Positions 48,578 through 59,535 of a stretch of 64,000 bases of DNA are shown here, in pieces. The notes beneath the pieces are model-generated. The model was not told the origin of the DNA, did not search any database, and saw only the letters and a list, made by a program, of their open reading frames with translations. Position 1 is the first letter of the stretch; every line of letters begins with the position of its first letter. Origin of the DNA: Actinoplanes solisilvae (GTDB lineage Bacteria > Actinomycetota > Actinomycetes > Mycobacteriales > Micromonosporaceae); contig NZ_RJAC01000028.1 of NCBI RefSeq assembly GCF_003999975.1, forward strand, positions 30,534 to 94,533, given 5' to 3'. The translations under genes were made by a program, and so were the position numbers.

Positions 48578-49381
48578 TTAGGGGAGGTAATCCTCAAGGC
48601 GTGCGGGGGTGAGGCCGGCCTTGTGGATGGCGTTGAGCACGGCCAGGAAGTCGTCCGGGAAGCGGTCGCGGAAGTGCATCAGGATGATGTCTCCCGGCTG
48701 AACGACGTGTTTCTCCTGGTAGAAGACCTTGCCTTTGTTGGTGGTCTCCTTCCAGTAGAAGGCCGCCTTCATTCCGCAGTCGTGCACGACCTTGAGGGTG
48801 GTGGCGTCGTGGCTGCCGAACGGCGGGCGGAACAGCGTGGGCCGGGTGCCGTACATCTGGGCCAGTTTGTCGGCGCCGCCGCAGATCTCGCGCTTCTGGG
48901 CGGCGTACGACCGGCCTTTGAGGTTGGGGTGGCTGATCGTGTGGTCCTGGATCGTCGCGCCGGCGTCGCGCAGCCGGGCGAAGTAGCCGGGGTCCGATGT
49001 GATCGCGTTGACCTCGAGGAACAGCGTGACCGGCACGTCGGCCGCGCGGAACAGCTCGAGCGCCTGGGGGTGTTTGACCCAGCCGTCGTCGATCGTGATG
49101 AACGCGACCTTCTCGTTCGTCGGGATGCGGCTGAACCACCCGGCGGTCCCGTCGGTCGGCAGCGTCACCTTGGTCGGGGCGGGCGGCTCGGCGAACTTCG
49201 GGATACGGGCCAGCAGATTCGCGGGCAGACCGGACGGGACCGTCGCCTCGGTGGTCGGTGTCGCTGCCGGGCTTTGCGGAAGCGGCGGGGCCGATTTGGA
49301 GGTGACGAGGTGGTCACCGCCCGCGCATCCGACGAGGACGGACAGCAGCAGGGCCGCGGTCGCCGTACGGAGCTTGTTCAT
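48578..49381 (-). CDS. polysaccharide deacetylase lipoprotein
   Basis: A 267-aa lipoprotein (lipobox VLVGC, Cys19) with a Ser/Pro/Thr linker and a NodB-type deacetylase domain. The metal site is intact: Asp98-Asp99 (FITIDDGW), His147 and His151 (DHTISHPN). The RPPFGSHD motif and the terminal ILMHFRD complete the active site. It removes N- or O-acetyl groups from peptidoglycan, chitin or another surface glycan. Its ATG overlaps the stop of the GtrA gene, linking the two in cell-envelope polysaccharide work. Confidence 0.92.
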   Translation of the reverse strand: MNKLRTATAALLLSVLVGCAGGDHLVTSKSAPPLPQSPAATPTTEATVPSGLPANLLARIPKFAEPPAPTKVTLPTDGTAGWFSRIPTNEKVAFITIDDGWVKHPQALELFRAADVPVTLFLEVNAITSDPGYFARLRDAGATIQDHTISHPNLKGRSYAAQKREICGGADKLAQMYGTRPTLFRPPFGSHDATTLKVVHDCGMKAAFYWKETTNKGKVFYQEKHVVQPGDIILMHFRDRFPDDFLAVLNAIHKAGLTPARLEDYLP

Positions 49382-49980
49382 GCGTGCGTCCCGTCGTCGG
49401 TGAGCCTTTCACCTTCAGGACGCGGCGAACCGGGGGGAATGACGCCCGTTGTGGCCTTTGTCATGATCGGGTGCCGGAGGGCCCGGCGGCTGCGCGGCCC
49501 GGACTGGCGCGGGACGACGCGCCGCGGGCGGGCCTGGGGCTGCGGGAACACGAACCGCTTCATCGCCCACAGACGGAAGAACATGGCGATCAGAGTTCCG
49601 GCGATGATGCCGCTGGCGAAGTCGGCGATCTCCTGGACGGGCCGGCTCACGTCGGGCGTGCGCAGGTCGAACACGTAACGGGAGACGCCCAGCGGAATCA
49701 GGTTGATCATGATGCCGAGGGCGCTGACCGCGAAGAACATGGCTGCCTCGTGCCGCCGCTCCCGCCCGCCACGCTGGCGGAACGACCACTCCCGGTTCAG
49801 CACGTAGGACAGCACGGTGCTCAACGTCGTGGCGATCGCGAGCGCGGTGACCGGCTTCTCGTGCAGCACGGTCAGCTTCAGGGCGAAGTTGATCCCGGTC
49901 GTGACCAGGAAACTGATGCCTCCGACGACGAAGAATTTCGCGGCTTCGTGGTGCTTCGCCCACATCCGCTGCAACAACAT
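49378..49980 (-). CDS. GtrA-family membrane protein
   Basis: A 200-aa protein with four transmembrane helices typical of GtrA (KFFVVGGISFLVTTGINFAL, ALAIATTLSTVLSYVLNREW, AMFFAVSALGIMINLIPLGV, ASGIIAGTLIAMFFRLWAMK). It carries the family SFRQR and KRFVF boundaries. GtrA proteins help flip or translocate polyprenyl-linked sugars for surface polysaccharide synthesis. An extra Arg-rich, disordered 45-residue tail follows. It is the first gene of a two-gene operon with the polysaccharide deacetylase. Confidence 0.9.
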   Translation of the reverse strand: MLLQRMWAKHHEAAKFFVVGGISFLVTTGINFALKLTVLHEKPVTALAIATTLSTVLSYVLNREWSFRQRGGRERRHEAAMFFAVSALGIMINLIPLGVSRYVFDLRTPDVSRPVQEIADFASGIIAGTLIAMFFRLWAMKRFVFPQPQARPRRVVPRQSGPRSRRALRHPIMTKATTGVIPPGSPRPEGERLTDDGTHA

Positions 49981-50672
49981 TCCGGCGAGACTAGATCACC
50001 TTGGCAAGAGGTCGGACGCGGCCCTCCTTCCAAAGTGGGAGACGACACCGGCTTGCGTGCGGAGGAAACGAACGCCGCGTTTATCGACGATCGACGGTAT
50101 GTCGAAGCTCGTTCCGGCCGGGCTGATCGCCCTGGCCCTGGTCCCGTCCGCGGTCGGGGTGGTCCGTCTCGGTGAGTTCGCGAGCGGCACCGGCCCCTCG
50201 GACAATCCGCCGGCCCCGGTCATCGTCCACATCGTGGCGGTGCTGCTCTACAGCCTGCTCGGCGCGTTCCAGTTCGATTCCTCCGTACGTCGTCAGCACC
50301 CGTCCCGGCACCGGCGGGCCGGCCGTGTCGTGGTCGTGGCCGGGCTCGCGGTGGCGGCCAGCGGCGCGTGGATGACCCTCGCCTACGACCTGCCTTCGCA
50401 TGACGGCGTCGTGGTCAACGCGGCCCGGCTGGTGGTGGCGGCCGTGATGGCGGCCGGCCTCGTGCTCGCCGTGGCGGCGATCCGGCGGCGCGACGTGCGG
50501 CGGCACCGGGCCTGGATGATCCGGGCCTACGCGCTGGCCCTGGGCGCCGGCACCCAGGCTTTCACACTGGGCGGCTGGACCGCCTTCGCCGGACAGCCCG
50601 GGACGTTCGCCCGGGCTGTCCTGATGATCCTGGCCTGGCTGATAAACGTGGCCGTGGCCGAGTGGGTGATCG

Positions 50673-53612
<2,940 letters not shown>

Positions 53613-53656
53613 GGGACCGAAGTCTAGGGCGGGCCTCGCGCGGGTACGTACGGAAT

Positions 53657-54802
53657 ATGCTCGCCGGAGATCTTTACGCCTTTCAGGACCTGCTTTCGGA
53701 GGACGAGAGCGCAGTCGTGCGCCGCGTCCGCGACTTCCTCGAGGCGGAGGTGTCGCCCATCGCGAACGACCATTGGCAACGGGCCGACTTCCCGCACCAC
53801 CTGGTCAAGAAGTACGCCGACCTCGACATCGCCGACCGCCGCGGGTCGTCGTCGCTGCTCAACGGCTGGCTCGCCCTGGAGATGGCCCGGTCGGACGCGT
53901 CGATGGCCACGTTCTACGGGGTGCACGCGGGGCTGGCGATGGGCAGCATCCGCATGTGCGGCTCGCCCGAACAGCAGGCCCGCTGGATCCCGCCGATGGC
54001 CGCGTTCGACAAGATCGGGGCGTTCGCGCTGACCGAGCCGACCGGCGGTTCCGACGTGGCGGCCGGTCTGCGCACGACGGCCCGCCGCGAGGGCGACGAG
54101 TGGGTGCTCGACGGCGCGAAACGCTGGATCGGCAACGCCACCTTCGCCGACCTCGTCGTGGTGTGGGCCCGCGACGTCGCCGACGACCAGGTCAAAGGCT
54201 TTGTCGTACGGGGTGACGTGGCGGGCTTCACCGCGAAGAAGATCGAGAACAAGATCGCGCTGCGGACGGTGCAGAATGCCGACATCACGTTGGAGGGTGT
54301 CCGCGTCCCCGAGGCCGACCGGCTGCAGAACGCCCATTCGTTCAAGGACACCGCCGCGGTTCTCCGGCAGACCCGCAGCGGGGTGGCCTGGCAGGCGGTC
54401 GGGGTGATGCTCGCCGCGTACGAGATCGCCCTGGCCTACTCGAAGGAGCGGCAGCAGTTCGGCCGGCCGATCGCGAAGTTCCAGCTCGTGCAGGACCTGC
54501 TGGTCAGAATGCTGGGCAACGTGACCGCCGCGATGGGCCTGTGCGTGCGGCTGGCCCAGCTGCAGGACGCGGGCCGATATCGCGACGAGCACTCGGCCCT
54601 GGCCAAGGCGTACTGCACCACCCGCATGCGCGAGGTCGTCGGCTGGGCCCGTGAACTGCTGGCCGGCAACGGCATCGTCCTGGACTACGCGATCGGCCGG
54701 TTCGTCGCCGACGCCGAGGCCCTCTACTCCTACGAGGGCACCCGCGAGATCAACACCCTGATCGTCGGCCGGGCCATCACCGGCGAGTCCGCCTTCGTCT
54801 GA
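53657..54802 (+). CDS. acyl-CoA dehydrogenase, glutaryl-CoA dehydrogenase-like
   Basis: A 381-aa FAD enzyme. Family features are FALTEPTGGSDVAAGLRTTA, WVLDGAKRWIGNATFADLVV, ERQQFGRPIAKFQLVQDLL and the catalytic Glu360 in YSYEGTREINTLIVGRAITG. The segment ENKIALRTVQNADITLEGV matches the glutaryl-CoA dehydrogenase group, which oxidises and decarboxylates glutaryl-CoA to crotonyl-CoA in lysine/tryptophan catabolism. No other genes of that path adjoin, so the substrate remains provisional. It is divergent from glyQS with only 44 bp between starts. Confidence 0.9.
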   Translation: MLAGDLYAFQDLLSEDESAVVRRVRDFLEAEVSPIANDHWQRADFPHHLVKKYADLDIADRRGSSSLLNGWLALEMARSDASMATFYGVHAGLAMGSIRMCGSPEQQARWIPPMAAFDKIGAFALTEPTGGSDVAAGLRTTARREGDEWVLDGAKRWIGNATFADLVVVWARDVADDQVKGFVVRGDVAGFTAKKIENKIALRTVQNADITLEGVRVPEADRLQNAHSFKDTAAVLRQTRSGVAWQAVGVMLAAYEIALAYSKERQQFGRPIAKFQLVQDLLVRMLGNVTAAMGLCVRLAQLQDAGRYRDEHSALAKAYCTTRMREVVGWARELLAGNGIVLDYAIGRFVADAEALYSYEGTREINTLIVGRAITGESAFV

Positions 54803-54813
54803 TCCGCCCCGTC

Positions 54814-54828
54814 CCCTCCGGGGGAGGG
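54814..54828 (+). terminator. short hairpin after the acyl-CoA dehydrogenase gene
   Basis: CCCTCC (54814-54819) pairs with GGAGGG (54823-54828) around three G. It is compact, 11 bp past the stop and followed by AGATTCGCC; a weak terminator at best. Confidence 0.35.
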
Positions 54829-54885
54829 AGATTCGCCTCACGGCGGTATGGCTCCGCGGGGGTGAGCGGTGGAAAGGTGCTGTTC

Positions 54886-57066
54886 ATGTGGGGGTGGGTG
54901 CGCAGGCGGGATCCGCAGCTCGTCGTGGTCCGGCGAGCGGTGCGGCTCACGCTCGTGGCCTGCTTCGGGTTCTATCTGAGCCGGTTCGTGATCGGCAGCG
55001 TGGCGATGGCGACGTACGCGTTGTTCGGAGCCCTCGCGCTCGGGGCGCTGTCGCAGATCCCGGGGTCGCCGAAGCAGCGGTCGCGCACGCTGATCCTGGT
55101 GCTGCCGGTGGGCTGGGCACTGGTGTCGCTGGGCACGATGCTCTCGTTCAACAACTACGCGGCCGCCGCGGGCATGTTCGTGCTCGGCTTCGTCGTCAGT
55201 TTCGTGGGCGTGGGCGGGCCGAAGCTCGTCGGGCTGGCCGCCGGCATGCAACTGCTCTACATCCTTCCGTGTTTCCCACCGTACGATCCGGGGTCGCTGC
55301 TGTGGCGGCTGGCCGGCCTCACCATGTCCGTGGTGCTGCTGGCCGTCGCCGAGCGGGTGCTGTGGCCCGATCCCACGCCGCCCGCCTACCGCCACCGCCT
55401 CGCCGACGCGATCAGTGCCCTCGGGGCCTGCCTCGACGCGCTCGCCGACGACTGGTCGGGTGACAAGACCGGCCGTGACCGGCTGGCCGCGCTCGTGCCC
55501 GAGGCGACCGACGCCGCCGACGCGCTGCGGCCCTCCCGGCTGCCACCGATCGCGCGGCCCGCCTCGGCCGGGCGGCGCGACCGGGCCCTGACCTCGGCCG
55601 CCGGCACCGCGCGGCTGCTGCTGGGGCGCGCCATCGACCTCTACTTCTCGGCCGAGCACCAGGCGCTCAACAAGACGGCCGCCACCAAACTGCTGCGCAC
55701 CACGGCCGGCTGCGTCGACGCGACCGCGGCCTGGCTGCGCGGCGACGGGCCGCTGCCCGACACCAACCTGGTCACGGCGGCGCTCTCCGAGTTCCGCGCG
55801 GCCCGGCTCAACACCGACCCGAACGGGGTGCCGCACGAGCGGCTCAGACTCGGCGCGCTCGCGCTGTCGCTGGGGGAGTGGACCAGGTCGCTGGTCTTCG
55901 CGGTGCGCATCGCCGCCGGGGAACGGCCGAACCACCCCGACCCGACGCCGCCATCGGCCCAGCCGGGCCTGTTCTGGTATGCGTACCGCCCCACCGCCAG
56001 CCTGTGGTGGCACCGGCTGAAAGAGAATCTCACCCCGCGCTCGGTCGCCTTCCAGGGCGCTCTGCGGCTGGCCATCGCGCTGGCGGTGGCGCGCCTGATC
56101 GCCGGGGAGCTCGACCTGTCGCACGGCTTCTGGGTGCTGCTGACGATCCTGACCGTGCTGCGCACCTCGGCCGCCGAGACCCGCTCGACGCTGCGGCCGG
56201 CGCTGATCGGCACGGTCGGCGGGTCGATCGTGGCGGCCGGGCTGCTGCTGCTCGGCGTCGACCCGCTGGTCTACGTGATCCTGCTGCCGGTCGTGATGAT
56301 CGCCGGGTTCGCGGCCGGGCCGCTGCTCGGGCTGGGCTGGTCGCAGGCGTTGTTCTCGCTGGTCATCACGCTGATCTTCGCGCAGGTCACGCCGGTCGAC
56401 TGGCGTCTGGCCGAGCAGCGGGTGACCGACGTGCTGATCGGCGCGGCCGTGGGCGTGCTGATCGGGCTGCTGGCGTGGCCGCGCGGCGGCGGGGGCGAAC
56501 TGCACCGCGCGACCGGCACGTTCCTGCAGGCGTCGGCCGACGTGGTGCGCGAGACGATCGAGGTCATGGCGAACGGTCTGACGCCGGGCCACGCGATGCC
56601 CCGGGCACGCCGGGCGGGGCAGCTCGCCGAGGCGTCGTACGCGCTCTACCAGAGCGAACGGCCCAAGCCGGGCATGCTCGACTGGCAGGCGACCCTGATC
56701 GCGGGGCACCACGCCGTGCGGGGCTCGGAGGCGCTGATCCTCTCGTGCCCGGCGGGCGGGCTGCTGCCCTGCGTGTCCCAGCTGACGATGCTGGCCAACT
56801 CGGTGGCGTCCGGCTACGACAAGGCGGGCGAGCAACTGCTGCGGGGCGGGGTCCCGGACCGCCCGGCCGCCCCGCCCGCGCCCGTCTCGTGGCCCGACGA
56901 CCTCGGTCAGGACCTCTACACCGTCACCGACCTGCGGGTCTGGCTCGACGGCCTGCGCGAGGACCTGGTCGGCATGACCGGCCGCCCCGAACCGGGCGCC
57001 GTGCCCCCGACCCCGGTCGACGAACTACGCGAACGGGTGGCCCGCGTCGCCGACGGCGCCACCTAG
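54886..57066 (+). CDS. FUSC-family membrane protein (aromatic acid exporter-like)
   Basis: A 726-aa protein with two membrane bundles of about six helices each (residues 15-165 and about 375-510, for example HGFWVLLTILTVLRTSAAET and VGGSIVAAGLLLLGVDPLVY), each followed by a cytoplasmic helical domain. This is the FUSC/ArAE/YccS-type layout, including the conserved TRSTLRP-IGTVGG. Members are proposed exporters of aromatic acids or other toxic metabolites. ATG 54886 has GGAAAGG 8-9 bases upstream; GTG 54862 would add eight residues. Confidence 0.85.
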   Translation: MWGWVRRRDPQLVVVRRAVRLTLVACFGFYLSRFVIGSVAMATYALFGALALGALSQIPGSPKQRSRTLILVLPVGWALVSLGTMLSFNNYAAAAGMFVLGFVVSFVGVGGPKLVGLAAGMQLLYILPCFPPYDPGSLLWRLAGLTMSVVLLAVAERVLWPDPTPPAYRHRLADAISALGACLDALADDWSGDKTGRDRLAALVPEATDAADALRPSRLPPIARPASAGRRDRALTSAAGTARLLLGRAIDLYFSAEHQALNKTAATKLLRTTAGCVDATAAWLRGDGPLPDTNLVTAALSEFRAARLNTDPNGVPHERLRLGALALSLGEWTRSLVFAVRIAAGERPNHPDPTPPSAQPGLFWYAYRPTASLWWHRLKENLTPRSVAFQGALRLAIALAVARLIAGELDLSHGFWVLLTILTVLRTSAAETRSTLRPALIGTVGGSIVAAGLLLLGVDPLVYVILLPVVMIAGFAAGPLLGLGWSQALFSLVITLIFAQVTPVDWRLAEQRVTDVLIGAAVGVLIGLLAWPRGGGGELHRATGTFLQASADVVRETIEVMANGLTPGHAMPRARRAGQLAEASYALYQSERPKPGMLDWQATLIAGHHAVRGSEALILSCPAGGLLPCVSQLTMLANSVASGYDKAGEQLLRGGVPDRPAAPPAPVSWPDDLGQDLYTVTDLRVWLDGLREDLVGMTGRPEPGAVPPTPVDELRERVARVADGAT

Positions 57067-57191
57067 GAGTGCCGTGCTCGCGATCGTCGGCGTGGTGCGG
57101 TCGGCGCCGCGAGCGGCATCCCCGTCAGCGCTGATCCTGATGCCCGCCCTGAGCCGGCTGATGTTCCGCACGCCGCCCGCCGATTTCCGGA

Positions 57192-57839
57192 TTGCCCGGG
57201 TGGCTCGACGCGGCGTACACAAAGCTTGAAGGGGTGAATCGGGCAACGGTGACGCCGGGCGTCGAGCAGCGCCTCGAGACCACGCTGCACGCGCTGCCCG
57301 GCGTACGGTATGAACCTCTGCCGACGGCGCTGCTCAAGCCGCCCCCGGGTGGCTCCCGCATCCTGCGCGGCGGCCGCCTGCCCGGCCTCGGGGAGCACGC
57401 CGCCGACGTCTACGACGCCACGCATGAGCTCTGGCAGCAGTCCGGCTGCCGCGTCGACGACTCCGTCGGCCGCGACGGGCGCGTGCTGGTCGTGCACGAT
57501 CCGGCCGGTTACGTGATCACTCTGACCCAGTTCCCCGGCGACGACCCGGTGCTGACCGTCGCGTCGCCGCCGCTGCAGGCCCGGCTGATCGACCCGGCCC
57601 TGCTCGCCGGGCTGCTCGGTGGCCTGGCCCTCGGCTGCGTCGGCCCGTGCGCCGCGGTGGGACCGATGAGCGTCTTCTCGTCGCTGGCCGGCTCGGCCGT
57701 CCCGTTCTGGGCATGGGTGCCGCTCTACCTGCTGATCGGCGTCGGCTCGGTGTGGCGCCCGGAGACCCGCCGCTTCGGGGCCGGCCTCCTGGCCGGCGGG
57801 GCGGCGGTCGGCATCCTCGTGGCGTGGGTGTTCTCCTGA
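57192..57839 (+). CDS. uncharacterised protein with two C-terminal membrane helices
   Basis: About 215 aa. The N-terminal two thirds are soluble and mixed alpha/beta (RLETTLHALPGVRYEPLPT, GRVLVVHDPAGYVITLTQFP). The last third holds two or three hydrophobic segments (LLAGLLGGLALGCVGPCAAV, FWAWVPLYLLIGVGSVW, GLLAGGAAVGILVAWVF). I do not recognise a family. The start is uncertain: TTG 57192 gives the longest form and GTG 57234 a 201-residue form beginning VNRATVTPGVEQ. Neither has a well-placed ribosome site. Confidence 0.6.
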   Translation: MPGWLDAAYTKLEGVNRATVTPGVEQRLETTLHALPGVRYEPLPTALLKPPPGGSRILRGGRLPGLGEHAADVYDATHELWQQSGCRVDDSVGRDGRVLVVHDPAGYVITLTQFPGDDPVLTVASPPLQARLIDPALLAGLLGGLALGCVGPCAAVGPMSVFSSLAGSAVPFWAWVPLYLLIGVGSVWRPETRRFGAGLLAGGAAVGILVAWVFS

Positions 57840-57843
57840 ACGA

Positions 57844-59373
57844 CTAGAAGATCGCCTTCGCCCGCCGGAAACCGCCCCCGCGTCCCTTGGTCGCGCGCTT
57901 CGCCTCGTACATCGCCGCGTCCGCGCCCTTCATCAGCGCCTCGTAGCCGGTGGCGTCGTCCGGGTAGAGCGCGATACCCACGCTCCCGCCGATCGACACC
58001 TTGCGCCCCTCGATCTCGAACGGCCGGCGCAGCCGCTCACAGATGCGCCCGGCAACGGTGCTGGCCACCTCCTCGTCGGCGTCGCGGGTCAGCAGGATGG
58101 CGAACTCGTCCCCGCCCAGCCTCGACACCACGTCGCCCTCGCGCACCGCGCCCTCCAGCCGCCTCGCCACCTGCTGCAGCAGCAGGTCGCCGGCCTGGTG
58201 CCCGGCGGTGTCGTTGACCTGCTTGAACCCGTTGAGGTCGAGCACCATGAGCGCCACCCGGTCACGCCCGGCACCGGCGTCCCGTACGGAACGCTCGGTC
58301 TGCTCGATGAGGTGGGTGCGGTTGGGCAGGCCGGTCAGCGCGTCGTGGAACGCCTGGTGGCTGAGCGCGGCCACGTGGTCCTGGGCGGCCTGCCGCATGC
58401 CGGCGCTCTCGATGATCAGGGCACCCTCGACCGAGAGCTGCTCGGCCAGGATGCGGTCGCGGCTGGTCCACTCGCGGGTGGCGCTCGAGTCGCCGCACAT
58501 GATCGCGCCGACCGGTCCCTGGGCCGACATCAGCGGCATCGCGACGAACGACCGCAGCTGCATCAGGCGTGCCAGATCGCACGGGCGTACGGCGGAGGTC
58601 GCCACGTTGCCCGCGAACGCGACCTTCCCGTCCTTGATCGCCTCCCAGACGGGCGATTCGGTGGCCGGCTTACCCACCACTGGCGCCACGGCGGCATCGC
58701 CCTCGGGCAGGCCGACGCTGTGCACGTAGGTGACCGTGCTGTCCGGGTCGACGAGCACGATGGCGGCGTGCTCGGTGCGGAAGCCCGCCGCCGACGAGGA
58801 GGCCAGGATGCGGCACGCGGCCTCCATGCTGGCGGCGGTCATGCCCTGCTCGAAGAGGCGGCGGATGGTGCCGGAGGCGTGGGTGAGGAACTGGCGCTGC
58901 TTCTCGGCCGCGAGACCCTGCAGCGTGGTGGCGAAGATCAGCGAGAGGGACGCCACGACGTCGGGTCGCAGCACGCCGAGGTCACCGCCGGTGAGCAGCA
59001 GTACGCCGACGGTCTGCCCGCCGATGCGCAGGCGTACGGCCATCTGCTCGCCGCTGACCAGGGGCGCGGCGCCGGCCGCCAGGCGGAACACCTTGCCCGC
59101 CACGAGCTGGTCGCGGGTGCCCGGCCGGCCGCATCCCGCGGCGGGGTTGAGCAGGCCGGTCTCCGAGTCGAGCTCGAAGACGGTGGCCGCCGTCAGCCCG
59201 GCCGCCTCGCCCAGGTGCCGCGCCGCGAGGTCGAGCACGTGCTGGGCCGAGGGCGTGTCCTTGGTCATGAACGAGACGAGGGCGGCCAGCAACGCGTCCT
59301 GGGGGTCGGCCCCGAGGACGGCGCCGGCCGCTCCCACTCCGCTGCTCACGCTCATGCCCTCACCAGTCGGCAC
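57844..59373 (-). CDS. GAF-GAF-GGDEF diguanylate cyclase
   Basis: A 509-aa soluble protein. Two GAF-like sensor domains (about 25-160 and 170-330, including RSFVAMPLMSAQGPVGAIMC) lead through a short helix to a GGDEF domain (about 340-505). The catalytic GGDEF is intact at 420-424. RxxD (REGD at 411-414) lies exactly five residues before it, the canonical inhibitory site. So it should make cyclic-di-GMP with product feedback. It ends in a basic tail (GRGGGFRRAKAIF). The start may be GTG 59373 or ATG 59355. It is divergent from the GH2 gene. Confidence 0.92.
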   Translation of the reverse strand: MPTGEGMSVSSGVGAAGAVLGADPQDALLAALVSFMTKDTPSAQHVLDLAARHLGEAAGLTAATVFELDSETGLLNPAAGCGRPGTRDQLVAGKVFRLAAGAAPLVSGEQMAVRLRIGGQTVGVLLLTGGDLGVLRPDVVASLSLIFATTLQGLAAEKQRQFLTHASGTIRRLFEQGMTAASMEAACRILASSSAAGFRTEHAAIVLVDPDSTVTYVHSVGLPEGDAAVAPVVGKPATESPVWEAIKDGKVAFAGNVATSAVRPCDLARLMQLRSFVAMPLMSAQGPVGAIMCGDSSATREWTSRDRILAEQLSVEGALIIESAGMRQAAQDHVAALSHQAFHDALTGLPNRTHLIEQTERSVRDAGAGRDRVALMVLDLNGFKQVNDTAGHQAGDLLLQQVARRLEGAVREGDVVSRLGGDEFAILLTRDADEEVASTVAGRICERLRRPFEIEGRKVSIGGSVGIALYPDDATGYEALMKGADAAMYEAKRATKGRGGGFRRAKAIF

Positions 59374-59439
59374 TTCGCGGCGGGCACTTGACGGGACGGG
59401 GGTCGCAGTTCGGGTGCAGAGGGGTCAGACATAGATACC

Positions 59440-59454
59440 CGTCAACCCTTGACG
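59440..59454. promoter_or_regulatory. inverted repeat CGTCAA-CCC-TTGACG in a divergent promoter gap
   Basis: Perfect 6-bp arms with a 3-base centre, midway between the divergent GGDEF gene (start 59373) and the GH2 gene (start 59536). Size and symmetry suit a dimeric repressor. GGGTAT on the minus strand adjoins it but has no matching upstream box. Confidence 0.45.
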
Positions 59455-59535
59455 AGATCAAGACGCGCTTGTTGGATTGTGTTTGCTCCTGAGTGAGCCC
59501 GAGCGCAACCCCTGCCACCGAAGGGAACATCGCGC

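Noticed and set aside
59435..59440. A second sigma-B-type promoter (GGGTAT on the minus strand) for the GGDEF gene.
   Set aside because: No GNNT lies 14-16 bases upstream on that strand.
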